Below, piece after piece: positions 8,767 to 17,291 of a DNA stretch of 35,941 nucleotides (its first letter is position 1; each line of letters opens with the position of its first letter). The DNA lies in assembly GCA_021848885.1 (NCBI GenBank), contig JAJZTN010000006.1, positions 1-35,941 of the forward strand. Reading direction: 5' to 3'. Made by a program: the position numbers and the translations under genes. Below the pieces are notes generated by a model. The model worked only from the letters and a program-made list of their open reading frames with translations. It was not told the origin of the DNA and did no database searches. The stretch is from Actinomycetes bacterium (lineage in GTDB: Bacteria; Actinomycetota; Actinomycetes; JAJZTN01).

Positions 8767-10557
8767 GTGCAGGACGGCAGGGCGGGGCCCGCGCCCCCCG
8801 GTGAGCTGGACCTGCTGCTTGCCGGGCAGCCGCTGCTGGCCCGCCTGGACCCTGCGGCCCGGGCCCGGGCCGGGCAGGCCGCGGTGGTCGAGGACGTCCC
8901 GGCCGGTGCCGTGCTGGAGGTTCCCGGCGGCCCGAGCGGGGGGGACTGCTACCTGGTCGGGGCGGGCTCGGCGGAGGTCCTGGAGGGGGAGGAGGTCGTC
9001 GACCTCGTCGGCGTGGGCGAGCTCGTGGGGCTCCCCGGCTCGCCCGGCGCCGGCCCGGGCACGCTGAGGCTGCGGGTGCGCGAGGCGCTGCGGGTCTACC
9101 GGATCCCGGTCGAGCTGCTCACTGCGGCTGCGTCGGCCCGCGCTGCCCCGCCCGTGCTGGTCGCTGGCCTGCATCGTCCCGCCCTGGTGCTGCCCGGTGA
9201 CACCTCGCTCGAGGATGCGTTGGCCCGGCTCGAGTCCTCGGGCAGCCCCGTGGTGCTGGTCCGGCACGGCGAGGGCCGGCTGGGCATCCTCACCGATCGC
9301 GACCTGCGCACCCGGGTGCTCACCCCGGGGCTGAGCCTGCGGGTCCCGCTGGCCCAGGTGATGACACCCGATGCGGTGACGATCGGTCCGGAAGCCTCGG
9401 CCGAGCAGGCGCTGACCGTGATGGTCGAGCACGGGGTGCGCCAGCTGCCCGTGCTGACCCGCACCGGGCAGGTCCAGGGCGTGGTCTCGGACGTGGACCT
9501 GCTCGCCGCCGAGGCGCACGCGCCGCTGCGGCTGGCCCGGGCCATGGCCGGATCCCGCGACGTTGCCGAGCTCGCCGGGCTGGCCGGGCGGATCGGCCCG
9601 GCACTGGTCGAGGCCGTCGACGCCGGGCTGGCCGCCCGCGCCGCGCTGGTGATGCGCAGCGCCTTGGTCGAGGCGGTGGTTCGCCGGCTCGGACAGCTGG
9701 GCGCCCAGGAGGGTGACGTCCAACCCTTCCCCGGGTGGCTGCTCGTGCTCGGCAGCACCGGGCGGCGTGAGTCGTTCCCGTGCTCCGATGTCGACACGGC
9801 GCTCAGCTTCGACGGGGACGAGGGCGACCCGGCGCTCGCCGCGGCGGTGACGGCGTTCGGCCGTTTCGTGGTCGGCGGGCTGTCCCGTTGCGGGCTGCCC
9901 AGCGACCGGCAGGGGGTGGCGGCGGCCGACCCTCGTTTCGCTCGCTCCGCGGCGGCCTGGTCGCGGGCCGTGGCGGGGTGGGTGCGCCAACCCACCGATG
10001 TGGAGGCGACGATCTACATCTCCGCACTGCTGGATGCCCGCGTCGCCTTTGGCCCGCCCGGGTGGACTCTGCCCGGGGAGGTGCTCGCCGCGGTGCGGGG
10101 CCAGCCGCGCATGCTGCGTGCCCTTGCCCGCCTGGCGGTGCGGATGCGCACCGGGGAGGGCTCATGGTTCGAGCGGATCACCGACCAGGCCGCGGGCCGG
10201 CTCGACCGGGTGGACGTCAAGCGTGCCGGCCTTCTCCCCGTCGTCGACCTGGCGCGCTACTGGGCGGCCGCCGCCGGGGTGTCGGCGGTGGGCACGACCG
10301 AGAGGCTTCGGCAGTCCGGCGCGGCCGGGGTGGTCCCGACCGAGCGGGCCGGGACGTTGATCGAGGTCTTCGAGCTGCTGTGCGAGCTGCGCATGCACGC
10401 CGAGCTGGAGCTGGTGCGCCGCGGGGGTTCACCGGCCGAGGGTGCCGGACCCACCCCGATGGGGGCCTGGCGCCGCGCTGGTCTGCGGCAGGCGCTGCGC
10501 GAGGTCGCCGACGCGCAGCACGCGCTGGCCCGTGACCTTCAGGCCCGACGGCTGTGA
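8767..10557 (+). CDS. CBS-domain protein with DUF294-type (GlnD-like) nucleotidyltransferase domain
   Basis: The 596-residue soluble protein has a degenerate cyclic-nucleotide-binding-like N-terminal domain (about 10-120), two CBS motifs (about 137-185 and 198-247, each with an ending such as GILTDRDL or GVVSDVDL) and a nucleotidyltransferase core LGSTGRRESFPCSDVDTAL (about 328-346). That core has the GS..G..E..x..DxD pattern intact. A helical C-terminal substrate-binding domain follows. CBS pairs normally bind adenosine nucleotides, so it may be an energy- or nucleotide-sensing nucleotidylyltransferase; targets of this family are largely unknown. GTG 8767 follows GGGGAGG and is preferred over track start 8641, which lies before the 8-bp repeats. 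It is 150 bp after the C26 gene and may share its transcript. Confidence 0.85.
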   Translation: MQDGRAGPAPPGELDLLLAGQPLLARLDPAARARAGQAAVVEDVPAGAVLEVPGGPSGGDCYLVGAGSAEVLEGEEVVDLVGVGELVGLPGSPGAGPGTLRLRVREALRVYRIPVELLTAAASARAAPPVLVAGLHRPALVLPGDTSLEDALARLESSGSPVVLVRHGEGRLGILTDRDLRTRVLTPGLSLRVPLAQVMTPDAVTIGPEASAEQALTVMVEHGVRQLPVLTRTGQVQGVVSDVDLLAAEAHAPLRLARAMAGSRDVAELAGLAGRIGPALVEAVDAGLAARAALVMRSALVEAVVRRLGQLGAQEGDVQPFPGWLLVLGSTGRRESFPCSDVDTALSFDGDEGDPALAAAVTAFGRFVVGGLSRCGLPSDRQGVAAADPRFARSAAAWSRAVAGWVRQPTDVEATIYISALLDARVAFGPPGWTLPGEVLAAVRGQPRMLRALARLAVRMRTGEGSWFERITDQAAGRLDRVDVKRAGLLPVVDLARYWAAAAGVSAVGTTERLRQSGAAGVVPTERAGTLIEVFELLCELRMHAELELVRRGGSPAEGAGPTPMGAWRRAGLRQALREVADAQHALARDLQARRL

Positions 10558-10578
10558 CGGGTCTGAGGGCACGCGGGG

Positions 10579-11346
10579 TCATGCCCGCCGGCGCCCGGCC
10601 GCGAAGACCGCGGGGGTTCGCAGCGGTGCCCCGGCCAGCGCCTCCATCTCCATCCGGCTGAAACGGGCCACATGGTCGCGCAGCAGATCACCGGCCCGCT
10701 GCTCGTCATGCGCGGCGATCGCGTCGACGAGAGCGTGCGCGTCACGGGCCTCCTCGGCGAGCACCTCGGCGGTGATGCTGGGCTCGAGGGAGGAGACCGC
10801 GCGGGTGAGCGAACCGGTGAGCGCGCTCAGCACGGCGACCCGGATGCGGTTCCCGCTCGACCAGGCGACCCGGGTGTGCAGGGCCAGGTCGAGCTCGCGG
10901 AAGCGCGCACCGGCGTCGGGGTGTTGCGCGCTCAGCGCGGTGAGCTGCTCGGCGATGGCCCGCAGCTCGGCGACGTCCTCGGCGCTGGCTCGCCGTGCCG
11001 CCCACCGGGCCGTCTCACCCTCGAAGCTGGTGCGGAACTCGGCGAGCTCTCGAATGTCGGCTCCGCCGAAGAGGATCAACGCCGACAGGGTCCGCCCGGC
11101 CATGGACGGGTCGGGAGTCTTGATGAAGACCCCGCCGCTGGGCCCGGGCTTGGTCTCCACCAGGCCGCGGGCCTCCAACGTCCGCAGGGCCTCACGCAGG
11201 GCGGCCCGCCCGACCCCGAACTGGGTGCACAGCTCCCGCTCTCCTGGCAACCGGTCCCCCGGCTGCAGGTCCCCCGCCAAGATGGCGTCCTGGATCTGCT
11301 CGACGATGTCGTCGAAGGCTCGCCGCCTTATGGCCGGGGTGAACAC
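10579..11346 (-). CDS. FadR-subfamily GntR transcriptional regulator (second copy)
   Basis: The 255-residue protein has an N-terminal winged HTH (LPGERELCTQFGVGRAALREALRTLEARGLV) and an FCD domain (ELAEFRTSFEGETARWAARRA, FRELDLALHTRVAWSSGN, then ALVDAIAAHDEQRAGDLLRDHVARF) with the Asp-His pattern of metal-binding FCD proteins. It is transcribed divergently from the second SDR with only about 190 bp between the starts, and its GTG is 17 bp from the -35 of the SDR promoter. Regulation of the SDR and the permease behind it, and of itself, is the natural reading. It is clearly distinct from the regulator at 3395. Confidence 0.88.
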   Translation of the reverse strand: MFTPAIRRRAFDDIVEQIQDAILAGDLQPGDRLPGERELCTQFGVGRAALREALRTLEARGLVETKPGPSGGVFIKTPDPSMAGRTLSALILFGGADIRELAEFRTSFEGETARWAARRASAEDVAELRAIAEQLTALSAQHPDAGARFRELDLALHTRVAWSSGNRIRVAVLSALTGSLTRAVSSLEPSITAEVLAEEARDAHALVDAIAAHDEQRAGDLLRDHVARFSRMEMEALAGAPLRTPAVFAAGRRRA

Positions 11347-11362
11347 AGCGGGAATCTAGTCG

Positions 11363-11392
11363 TTGACAGTACGGACCGACCAGTCCTATGGT
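11363..11392 (+). promoter_or_regulatory. Promoter with overlapping dyad for the second SDR
   Basis: Consensus TTGACA (11363-11368), an 18-bp spacer and TATGGT (11387-11392). The spacer and -10 hold overlapping inverted repeats, GGAC-N6-GTCC (11373-11386) and GACCA-N6-TGGTC (11378-11393), a good place for repression by the divergent FadR-type regulator. The leader to the ATG at 11540 would be about 140 nt. Operator identity is inferred. Confidence 0.5.
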
Positions 11393-11539
11393 CCGGCCAA
11401 TCTGCACGCCCCCGCTCCCGCTTGCTCAGGTGGTCGACGTGTCCTCACCTCCGTCACCGCGGTCGCCTCGACCGCAGTGCCCACCCGGGCCCCGGCCGGC
11501 CCCGTCGCCGCGGCTCGCTGCGTGCCCGGGCGGGCCGGC

Positions 11540-12307
11540 ATGAGCGGTCGGGTCGAGGGCAAGGCGTGCGTGGTCACCGGAGCCGGCTCGGGGATCGGCC
11601 GGGCCACCGCGGTGCGGCTGGCCGAGGAGGGCGGGTCGGTGCTGGTCGCCGACCTTGACGCGGCAAGCGCCGCCGAGACGGTCAAGCAGATCCGCGCCTT
11701 CGGCGGGCAGGCACACCCCTTCACGGTGGACGTCTCCATAAGCTCCCAGGTCGACGCGATGGTGGCCGAGGCGGTGTCGCTGTGGGACCGCATCGACGTG
11801 CTGGTCAACAACGCCGGGGTGAACCTGCCCGGCGTGCTGCACGAGGTCAGCGACGAGGTCGTGGAGCGCACCCTGGCCGTCAACGTCAAGGGTCAGATCT
11901 ACGGCTGCCGGGCAGCCATCCCGCACATGCTGGCGCGCGGCTCCGGGTCGATCATCAACGTGGCCAGCGTCAACGGTGTGGTCAGCGAGCCCTTCCTCGC
12001 GGTCTACTCGGCATCCAAAGGCGCCTCGGTGATGCTCACCAAGGGGGTCGCGCTCGATTACGCCAAGCAGGGCATCCGGTGCAACGCGATCTGCCCAGGC
12101 TGGGTGGACACCCCGATCAACCATGCGCACGCGGCGATGCTGGGTGGGCTCCAGCACGTCTACGACACCATCGACTCCTTCCAGCCGATCGGCCGCCCCG
12201 GCACACCACGGGAGATCGCCCACGTGGCGTTGTTCCTGGCATCGGAGGAGTCAGCCTTCATGACCGGCAGCATCGTGCTTGCCGACGGAGGGATGACCGC
12301 GCAATGA
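11540..12307 (+). CDS. Short-chain dehydrogenase/reductase (second copy)
   Basis: The 255-residue classical SDR has TGAGSGIG (about 14-21), ADLDAAS at the end of beta-2 (NAD-type), VNNAGVN, the catalytic Ser in NVASVNG, YSASKG and a VLADGGMTAQ end. The track start at 11363 overlaps the promoter and adds a low-complexity segment; ATG 11540 matches where SDRs normally begin and gives the same length as the SDR at 7137. It shares family architecture with that SDR but is not a recent duplicate. It lies between the divergent FadR regulator and the permease, so it may act on the same kind of substrate after uptake. The reaction cannot be deduced. Confidence 0.85.
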   Translation: MSGRVEGKACVVTGAGSGIGRATAVRLAEEGGSVLVADLDAASAAETVKQIRAFGGQAHPFTVDVSISSQVDAMVAEAVSLWDRIDVLVNNAGVNLPGVLHEVSDEVVERTLAVNVKGQIYGCRAAIPHMLARGSGSIINVASVNGVVSEPFLAVYSASKGASVMLTKGVALDYAKQGIRCNAICPGWVDTPINHAHAAMLGGLQHVYDTIDSFQPIGRPGTPREIAHVALFLASEESAFMTGSIVLADGGMTAQ

Positions 12308-12308
12308 C

Positions 12309-12340
12309 CCGGGCACCCGCGCCCTGCGCCGGGTGCCCGG
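12309..12340 (+). terminator. Strong hairpin 1 bp after the SDR stop
   Basis: An 11-bp perfect stem (CCGGGCACCCG with CGGGTGCCCGG) closes a 10-nt loop. There is no T-run, which is common for actinobacterial terminators. It could end or reduce transcription into the permease, which begins at 12384. Confidence 0.55.
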
Positions 12341-12383
12341 TCCGCCAACTGCCGTGTTCCAGCGAGACCCCCAGGAGAGCAGC

Positions 12384-13943
12384 GTGAGCACACACGGAGC
12401 CGCCCCCGCCCCCCGAGGAGCGGGGACACCAGCGGGCCTGTCCGCCGACGAAAGACGCCTGCACGAGCTGGGCTATGCCCAGGAGCTGCGCCGGCACATG
12501 AGTGGTTTCTCCAACTTCGCCGTCTCCTTCACGATCATCTCCATCCTCTCCGGCTGCCTGACCCTCTACGGCTTCGGGATGAACACCGGCGGCCCGGCGG
12601 TCATCGTGTGGGGGTGGCCCATCGTCGGTGTCATGACGCTTTTCGTCGGGCTGGCCATGGCCGAGGTCTGCTCCAGCTTCCCGACCGCCGGCGGGCTGTA
12701 CTACTGGGCCGCCAAGCTCGCCCCCTCCAACGGCCCGGCCTGGTCCTGGTTCACCGGATGGTTCAACTTCCTCGGCCAGGTCGCGGTCACCGCAGGCATC
12801 GACTTCGGGGCGGCGTTCTTCCTCAACGCCTTCCTGGACCTGCAGTTCGGCTTCGACGCGCGCCCGTGGCACACCATCCTGCTCTTCGCCCTCATCCTGG
12901 TCGCGCACGCGCTGGTGAACACCGTGGGGGTGGGCCTGATCGCCCGGTTGAACAACATCAGCGTGTGGTGGCACCTGATCGGCGTGCTGATCATCGTCAC
13001 CGCGCTCACCCTGGTGCCGAGCAAGCACCAGAGCGCGTCCTTCGTCTTCACCCACTTCGTCAACAACACCGGCTGGCAGTCCTCGCTCTACGTGGCGATG
13101 CTCGGGCTGCTGCTCGCCCAGTACACGATGACCGGGTACGACGCCTCGGCCCATATGACCGAGGAGACCCACGACGCGGCCCGCTCGGGTCCTCGGGGGA
13201 TCGTCAGCTCCATCCTGGTCTCGGCCGTCGCCGGGTGGGTGCTGCTCATCGGCCTGACCTTCGCGATCCAGAACTACGACAAGGAGGCCACCAGCCCGAC
13301 CGGCGTCCCGCCGGCGCAGATCTTCATCGACGCGGTCGGCAACGCCGGTGGCAAGGTGCTGCTGCTCATCACCATCGGGGCGCAGCTGTTCTGCGGGATG
13401 GCCTCGGTCACCGCGAACTCCCGCATGATCTACGCCTTCTCCCGTGACGGCGCACTGCCGGCATCGGAGGTCTGGCACCGGATCAACCCGCGCACCCGCA
13501 CACCAACCAACGCGATCTGGTTGGCCGCCGGCGGCGCCCTGCTGCTCGGCCTGCCCTACCTGTGGAACGTCACGGCGTACGCCGCTGTCACCTCGATCGC
13601 GGTCATCGGGCTCTACATCGCCTACGTGCTGCCCACCTTCCTGCGGCTGCGGCTGGGCGGGGCCTTCGTGCCCGGCCCGTGGCAGCTCGGCCGGTGGAGC
13701 CGCCCGATCGGGATCGTGGCGGTCGTGTGGGTGTGCTTCATCACGGTGCTGTTCATGCTGCCGACCGCCAACCCGGTCACCGTGGCCAGCTTCAACTACA
13801 CGATCGTCGCGGTCGGCGTCGTGGTCGGCTTCGCCGGTAGCTGGTGGGTCCTCTCGGCCCGCAAGTGGTTCACCGGGCCCAAGGTCCAGGGCAGCCCAGA
13901 GGAGCTGGCCGCCATCGAGGCCGAGCTGGAGTCGCTCGCCTGA
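12384..13943 (+). CDS. APC-superfamily amino acid/amine permease
   Basis: The 519-residue integral membrane protein has about 12 hydrophobic segments (for example FAVSFTIISILSGCLTLYGF, ILLFALILVAHALVNTVGVG, IVSSILVSAVAGWVLLIGLTF). Features of the amino acid/choline transporter branch of APC carriers are present: the opening HELGYAQELRRHMSGFSNFAVSF and the conserved ASVTANSRMIYAFSRDGALP. This branch carries GABA, choline-like amines and amino acids by cation or substrate antiport. GTG 12384 has AGGAGA 5 nt upstream and starts an acidic/Pro-Ala cytosolic tail. It is the likely importer for the amine used by the gamma-glutamylation enzymes, by context only. It ends 2 bp from the convergent coaA stop. 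Confidence 0.87.
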   Translation: MSTHGAAPAPRGAGTPAGLSADERRLHELGYAQELRRHMSGFSNFAVSFTIISILSGCLTLYGFGMNTGGPAVIVWGWPIVGVMTLFVGLAMAEVCSSFPTAGGLYYWAAKLAPSNGPAWSWFTGWFNFLGQVAVTAGIDFGAAFFLNAFLDLQFGFDARPWHTILLFALILVAHALVNTVGVGLIARLNNISVWWHLIGVLIIVTALTLVPSKHQSASFVFTHFVNNTGWQSSLYVAMLGLLLAQYTMTGYDASAHMTEETHDAARSGPRGIVSSILVSAVAGWVLLIGLTFAIQNYDKEATSPTGVPPAQIFIDAVGNAGGKVLLLITIGAQLFCGMASVTANSRMIYAFSRDGALPASEVWHRINPRTRTPTNAIWLAAGGALLLGLPYLWNVTAYAAVTSIAVIGLYIAYVLPTFLRLRLGGAFVPGPWQLGRWSRPIGIVAVVWVCFITVLFMLPTANPVTVASFNYTIVAVGVVVGFAGSWWVLSARKWFTGPKVQGSPEELAAIEAELESLA

Positions 13944-13945
13944 GC

Positions 13946-15001
13946 TCAGACCTTGCGCAGCCGGACCCGGGTCACCGCATGGTCGGCTCCCTTGCGCAGC
14001 ACGAGCCGGGCCCGGCCCCGCGTGGGCAGCACGTTCTCGAACAGGTTGACCTCGTTGATCTGCCGCCACAGCCGGTCGGCCTCGGCAACCGCCGCGGCGT
14101 CGGGCAGCGTGGCGTAGCGGTGGAAGTAGGAGGTCGGGTCGGCGAAGGCGGTCTCGCGCAGCCGCAGGAACCGCTCGACGTACCAGTCCCGGATGTGCCC
14201 GGCCCGGGCGTCGACGTAGATGGAGAAGTCGAAGAAGTCCGACACCGCCAGCCGGGGCCGCCCGCGCGGGATGGCCCGGGCGGGCTGCAGCACGTTGAGC
14301 CCCTCGACGAGCAGGATGTCCGGGCGGTTCACGGTGATCCGCTCGCCGGGCACGATGTCGTAGGTCAGGTGCGAGTAGACCGGGGCGCTGACCGACTCCG
14401 CACCGGACTTGACCTCGGTGACGAAGCGCAGCAGCGCCCGCTGGTCGTAGGACTCCGGGAAGCCCTTGCGGTGCAGGATGGCGCGCCGGGACAGCTCGGC
14501 GTTGGGCAGCAGGAAGCCGTCGGTGGTGACCAGCTGGACCCGGGGGTGGTCGGGCCAGCGGGACAGCAGCAGCCGAAGGATCCGCGCCGTGGTGCTCTTG
14601 CCGACGGCGACCGACCCGGCGATGCCGATGACGTAGGGGGTCCGCCCGCCCTCCTCGCCGAGGAAGGTCTCGGTGGCGTCGTGCAGCCGCTGGCTGGCGG
14701 CCACATGCAGGTTGAGCAGCCGGGACAGCGGCAGGTAGACCTCGGCGACCTCGGTGAGGTCCAGCGGGTCGCCCAGGCCCCGCACCGCTGCCAGGTCCTC
14801 CTCGGCCAGGGTCAGCGGGGTGTTCTCCCGCAGCCGGCTCCAGGACGCCCGGTCCAGCTCGACATAGGGCGAGCCGATCCCGTGGCCGTTCCAGCCCCCG
14901 CCGGTCCCCGGACGCGCTGCGCCGGTGACCCGCCGGCCCGCCGAGCCGGCCCCCCTGGCGGGCAGGCTGGGGACACGCTCGGGGGGCTGGGCTGCCGGCA
15001 C
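13946..15001 (-). CDS. coaA: Pantothenate kinase (type I)
   Basis: CoaA phosphorylates pantothenate, the first committed and CoA-feedback-controlled step of CoA synthesis. Residues from SPYVELDR onward match actinobacterial CoaA closely, with the P-loop [17 protein letters not shown], the [12 protein letters not shown] and KGFPESYD segments, and [28 protein letters not shown]. The start is uncertain. The longest ORF (15055) would overlap the glmS start codon on the other strand, so the GTG at 15001 (351 residues) is taken; 15019 is another option. Any of them leaves a 25-45-residue Pro/Gly/Arg-rich N-terminal extension not seen in the roughly 312-residue family standard. Start selection does not affect the identity. 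Confidence 0.93.
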   Translation of the reverse strand: MPAAQPPERVPSLPARGAGSAGRRVTGAARPGTGGGWNGHGIGSPYVELDRASWSRLRENTPLTLAEEDLAAVRGLGDPLDLTEVAEVYLPLSRLLNLHVAASQRLHDATETFLGEEGGRTPYVIGIAGSVAVGKSTTARILRLLLSRWPDHPRVQLVTTDGFLLPNAELSRRAILHRKGFPESYDQRALLRFVTEVKSGAESVSAPVYSHLTYDIVPGERITVNRPDILLVEGLNVLQPARAIPRGRPRLAVSDFFDFSIYVDARAGHIRDWYVERFLRLRETAFADPTSYFHRYATLPDAAAVAEADRLWRQINEVNLFENVLPTRGRARLVLRKGADHAVTRVRLRKV

Positions 15002-15040
15002 GGGACGCAATCGTGCCACTAGAGCGGCTGGGCCAGCCCG

Positions 15041-15046
15041 TACGCT
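15041..15046 (+). promoter_or_regulatory. Candidate -10 of a leaderless glmS transcript
   Basis: TACGCT ends 7 nt before the glmS ATG, and no Shine-Dalgarno is present in between. In actinobacteria this spacing places the transcription start at the A of the start codon. Confidence 0.45.
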
Positions 15047-15053
15047 TGCGGGC

Positions 15054-16901
15054 ATGTGCGGAATCGTGGGCTACGTCGGTGACCGGTCCGGGCTGGACAT
15101 CGTCGTGGCGGGGCTGCGCCGGCTGGAGTACCGCGGCTACGACTCGGCCGGGGTGGCCGTCGTCTCACCCGGTTCGCTGCTGACCGACAAGCGGGCCGGC
15201 AAGCTGGCCAACCTGGAGAAGGCGCTGGCCGATTCGCCGCTGGCCACCTCCGGCACCGCCATCGGGCACACCCGCTGGGCCACCCACGGCGCGCCCACCG
15301 ACCGCAACGCCCATCCGCACACCGACTGCACCGGCCGGGTGGCCGTCATCCACAACGGCATCATCGAGAACTTCGCCGCGCTGCGGGCCGAGCTGTCCGA
15401 GCACGGGCACGTGCTGGTCAGCGACACCGACACCGAGGTGGTCGCGCACCTGCTCGAGCAGGTGATGCCGGAGACCGGCGACGACCTCGCCGAGGCGCTG
15501 CGCCGGGTCTGCCGGCGCCTGGAGGGGGCCTTCACCCTGGTGGCCGTGCACGCCGCGGCCGCCGACGTGGTGGTCGCCGCCCGACGGAACTCCCCGCTGG
15601 TGGTCGGCCTCGGCGTGGGGGAGAACTTCCTGGCCAGTGACGTCTCGGCCTTCCTCGCCTACACCCGCGAGGCCCTCGAGGTGGCCGACGGCCAGGTGGT
15701 CGAGCTGCGCCGAGACCGGGTCACCGTCACCGACTTCGACGGGGCACCGGCTCACCCGCGCGGCTACCACATCGACTGGGACGCCGCCGCCGCGGAGAAG
15801 GACGGCTACGACTACTTCATGCTCAAGGAGATCGCCGAGCAACCCAAGGCGGTCGCCGACACCTTGATCGGGCGCATCGACGCGCAGGGTCGGCTGACCC
15901 TTGACGAGATGCGACTGTCGGTGGAGGAGCTGCGCGCGATCGACAAGATCATCATCGTGGCGGCCGGGACGGCGTACCACGCGGGGCTGGTGGCCAAGTA
16001 CGCGATCGAGCACTGGACCCGCATCCCGTGCGAGGTCGAGCTGGCCAGCGAGTTCCGCTACCGCGACCCGGTGCTGACCCGCGACACCCTCGTCATCGCC
16101 ATATCGCAGTCCGGCGAGACGATGGACACCCTCATGGCGATGCGCTACGCACGCGAGCAGCGCTCCCTGGTGCTGGCGATATGCAACACCAACGGCGCGA
16201 CCATCCCGCGCGAGTCCGACGCGGTGCTCTACACCCACGCCGGCCCCGAGGTCGCGGTGGCCTCCACCAAGGCCTTCCTGACCCAGCTGGTGGCCTGCTA
16301 CCTCGTCGCGCTCTACCTCGGTCAGGTGCGCGGGTCCACCTGGAGCGAGGAGATCGCCTCGGTGATCGCCGAGCTGGCCGACATGCCGGACAAGGTCGAC
16401 CGGGTGCTGGACACCATGGCGCCGGTGCGGGAGCTGGCCCGCGAGCTGCGCGAGTGCACCTCGGTGCTCTTCCTGGGTCGCCACGTCGGCTACCCGGTCG
16501 CGCTCGAGGGTGCGCTCAAGCTCAAGGAGATCGCCTACATGCACGCCGAGGGCTTCGCCTCCGGCGAGCTCAAGCACGGCCCGATCGCGCTGGTGGAGCA
16601 GGGACTGCCGGTCTTCGTGGTGGTCCCCCCGCGCGGGCGTGGCGTGCTGCATGACAAGGTGGTCTCCAACATCCAGGAGGTCCGTGCCCGCGGCGCGCGC
16701 ACCATCGTGCTGGCCGAGGCCGGTGACGAGTCGGTGGCGCCCTACGCCGACGTGCTGATCCCGCTGCCGCCGACCCCGACCCTGCTGCAGCCGCTCGTGG
16801 CCACCATCCCGCTGCAGGTCTTCGCCTGCGAGATGGCCAGCCAGCGCGGCTTCGACGTCGACCAGCCGCGCAACCTGGCCAAGTCGGTCACGGTCGAGTA
16901 G
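15054..16901 (+). CDS. glmS: Glutamine--fructose-6-phosphate aminotransferase (isomerizing)
   Basis: GlmS makes glucosamine-6-phosphate from fructose-6-phosphate and glutamine, the first step to UDP-GlcNAc. The start is fixed by chemistry: the N-terminal nucleophile must be Cys2, and the protein begins [11 protein letters not shown]. The track start at 14925 is therefore wrong. The 615-residue enzyme has an Ntn glutaminase domain ([28 protein letters not shown]) followed by two SIS isomerase domains ([28 protein letters not shown], then [19 protein letters not shown] and [16 protein letters not shown]). It ends [12 protein letters not shown] as expected. It supplies the substrate for GlmM at 1.7-3.1 kb. 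Confidence 0.97.
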   Translation: MCGIVGYVGDRSGLDIVVAGLRRLEYRGYDSAGVAVVSPGSLLTDKRAGKLANLEKALADSPLATSGTAIGHTRWATHGAPTDRNAHPHTDCTGRVAVIHNGIIENFAALRAELSEHGHVLVSDTDTEVVAHLLEQVMPETGDDLAEALRRVCRRLEGAFTLVAVHAAAADVVVAARRNSPLVVGLGVGENFLASDVSAFLAYTREALEVADGQVVELRRDRVTVTDFDGAPAHPRGYHIDWDAAAAEKDGYDYFMLKEIAEQPKAVADTLIGRIDAQGRLTLDEMRLSVEELRAIDKIIIVAAGTAYHAGLVAKYAIEHWTRIPCEVELASEFRYRDPVLTRDTLVIAISQSGETMDTLMAMRYAREQRSLVLAICNTNGATIPRESDAVLYTHAGPEVAVASTKAFLTQLVACYLVALYLGQVRGSTWSEEIASVIAELADMPDKVDRVLDTMAPVRELARELRECTSVLFLGRHVGYPVALEGALKLKEIAYMHAEGFASGELKHGPIALVEQGLPVFVVVPPRGRGVLHDKVVSNIQEVRARGARTIVLAEAGDESVAPYADVLIPLPPTPTLLQPLVATIPLQVFACEMASQRGFDVDQPRNLAKSVTVE

Positions 16902-16927
16902 CCCGGCCGGCGTGGCAGGCTTGCGCC

Positions 16928-17278
16928 GTGATCGTCGGGGTAGGCATCGACGTCGTGGACGTGGCCCGGTTCGGGCAGACCCTGGCGCGCACCCCGAGGC
17001 TGGCTGCCCGGCTGTTCACCGCCGCCGAGCAGACCCTGCCGCTGGCATCGTTGGCGGCCACCTTCGCCGCGAAGGAGGCGGTGGCCAAGGCCCTGGGCGC
17101 CCCGGTGGGGCTGCGGTGGACCGACGCGCAGGTGCATCGTGACGCCGGCGGGCGCCCGGAGATCACCGTCACCGGGACGGTGGCGGCCCGCGCCGGGGCC
17201 CTCGGCGTACGCCGTTGGCACCTGACGATGAGCCACGACGCGGGGATCGCCTCGGCCATGGTCGTGGCCGAGGGGTGA
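16928..17278 (+). CDS. acpS: Holo-[acyl-carrier-protein] synthase
   Basis: AcpS transfers 4'-phosphopantetheine from CoA to acyl carrier protein. The 116-residue protein has the family's metal and CoA motifs, [10 protein letters not shown] at the N terminus and [14 protein letters not shown] in the middle, and ends [19 protein letters not shown] 16928 has no clear Shine-Dalgarno; CAGGCT sits 6 nt upstream, consistent with a leaderless start. The gene is 26 bp after glmS. It is functionally linked to the nearby coaA, since CoA is its substrate. Confidence 0.93.
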   Translation: MIVGVGIDVVDVARFGQTLARTPRLAARLFTAAEQTLPLASLAATFAAKEAVAKALGAPVGLRWTDAQVHRDAGGRPEITVTGTVAARAGALGVRRWHLTMSHDAGIASAMVVAEG

Positions 17279-17291
17279 GGGGAGGGCGCTG

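Noticed and set aside
8158-9990. 610-residue minus-strand ORF
   Set aside because: Antisense to the C26 hydrolase and CBS protein. The PPYRRTVV repeat in it is only the complement of the 8-bp array.
12258-14069. 603-residue minus-strand ORF
   Set aside because: Antisense to the APC permease; hydrophilic low-complexity translation without motifs.
14925-15053. Extended N terminus of GlmS
   Set aside because: GlmS needs Cys2 as its N-terminal nucleophile, so translation must start at ATG 15054.
15002-15055. coaA start at ATG 15055
   Set aside because: It would overlap the glmS start codon on the opposite strand and lengthen an already non-homologous extension. It is not strictly excluded.
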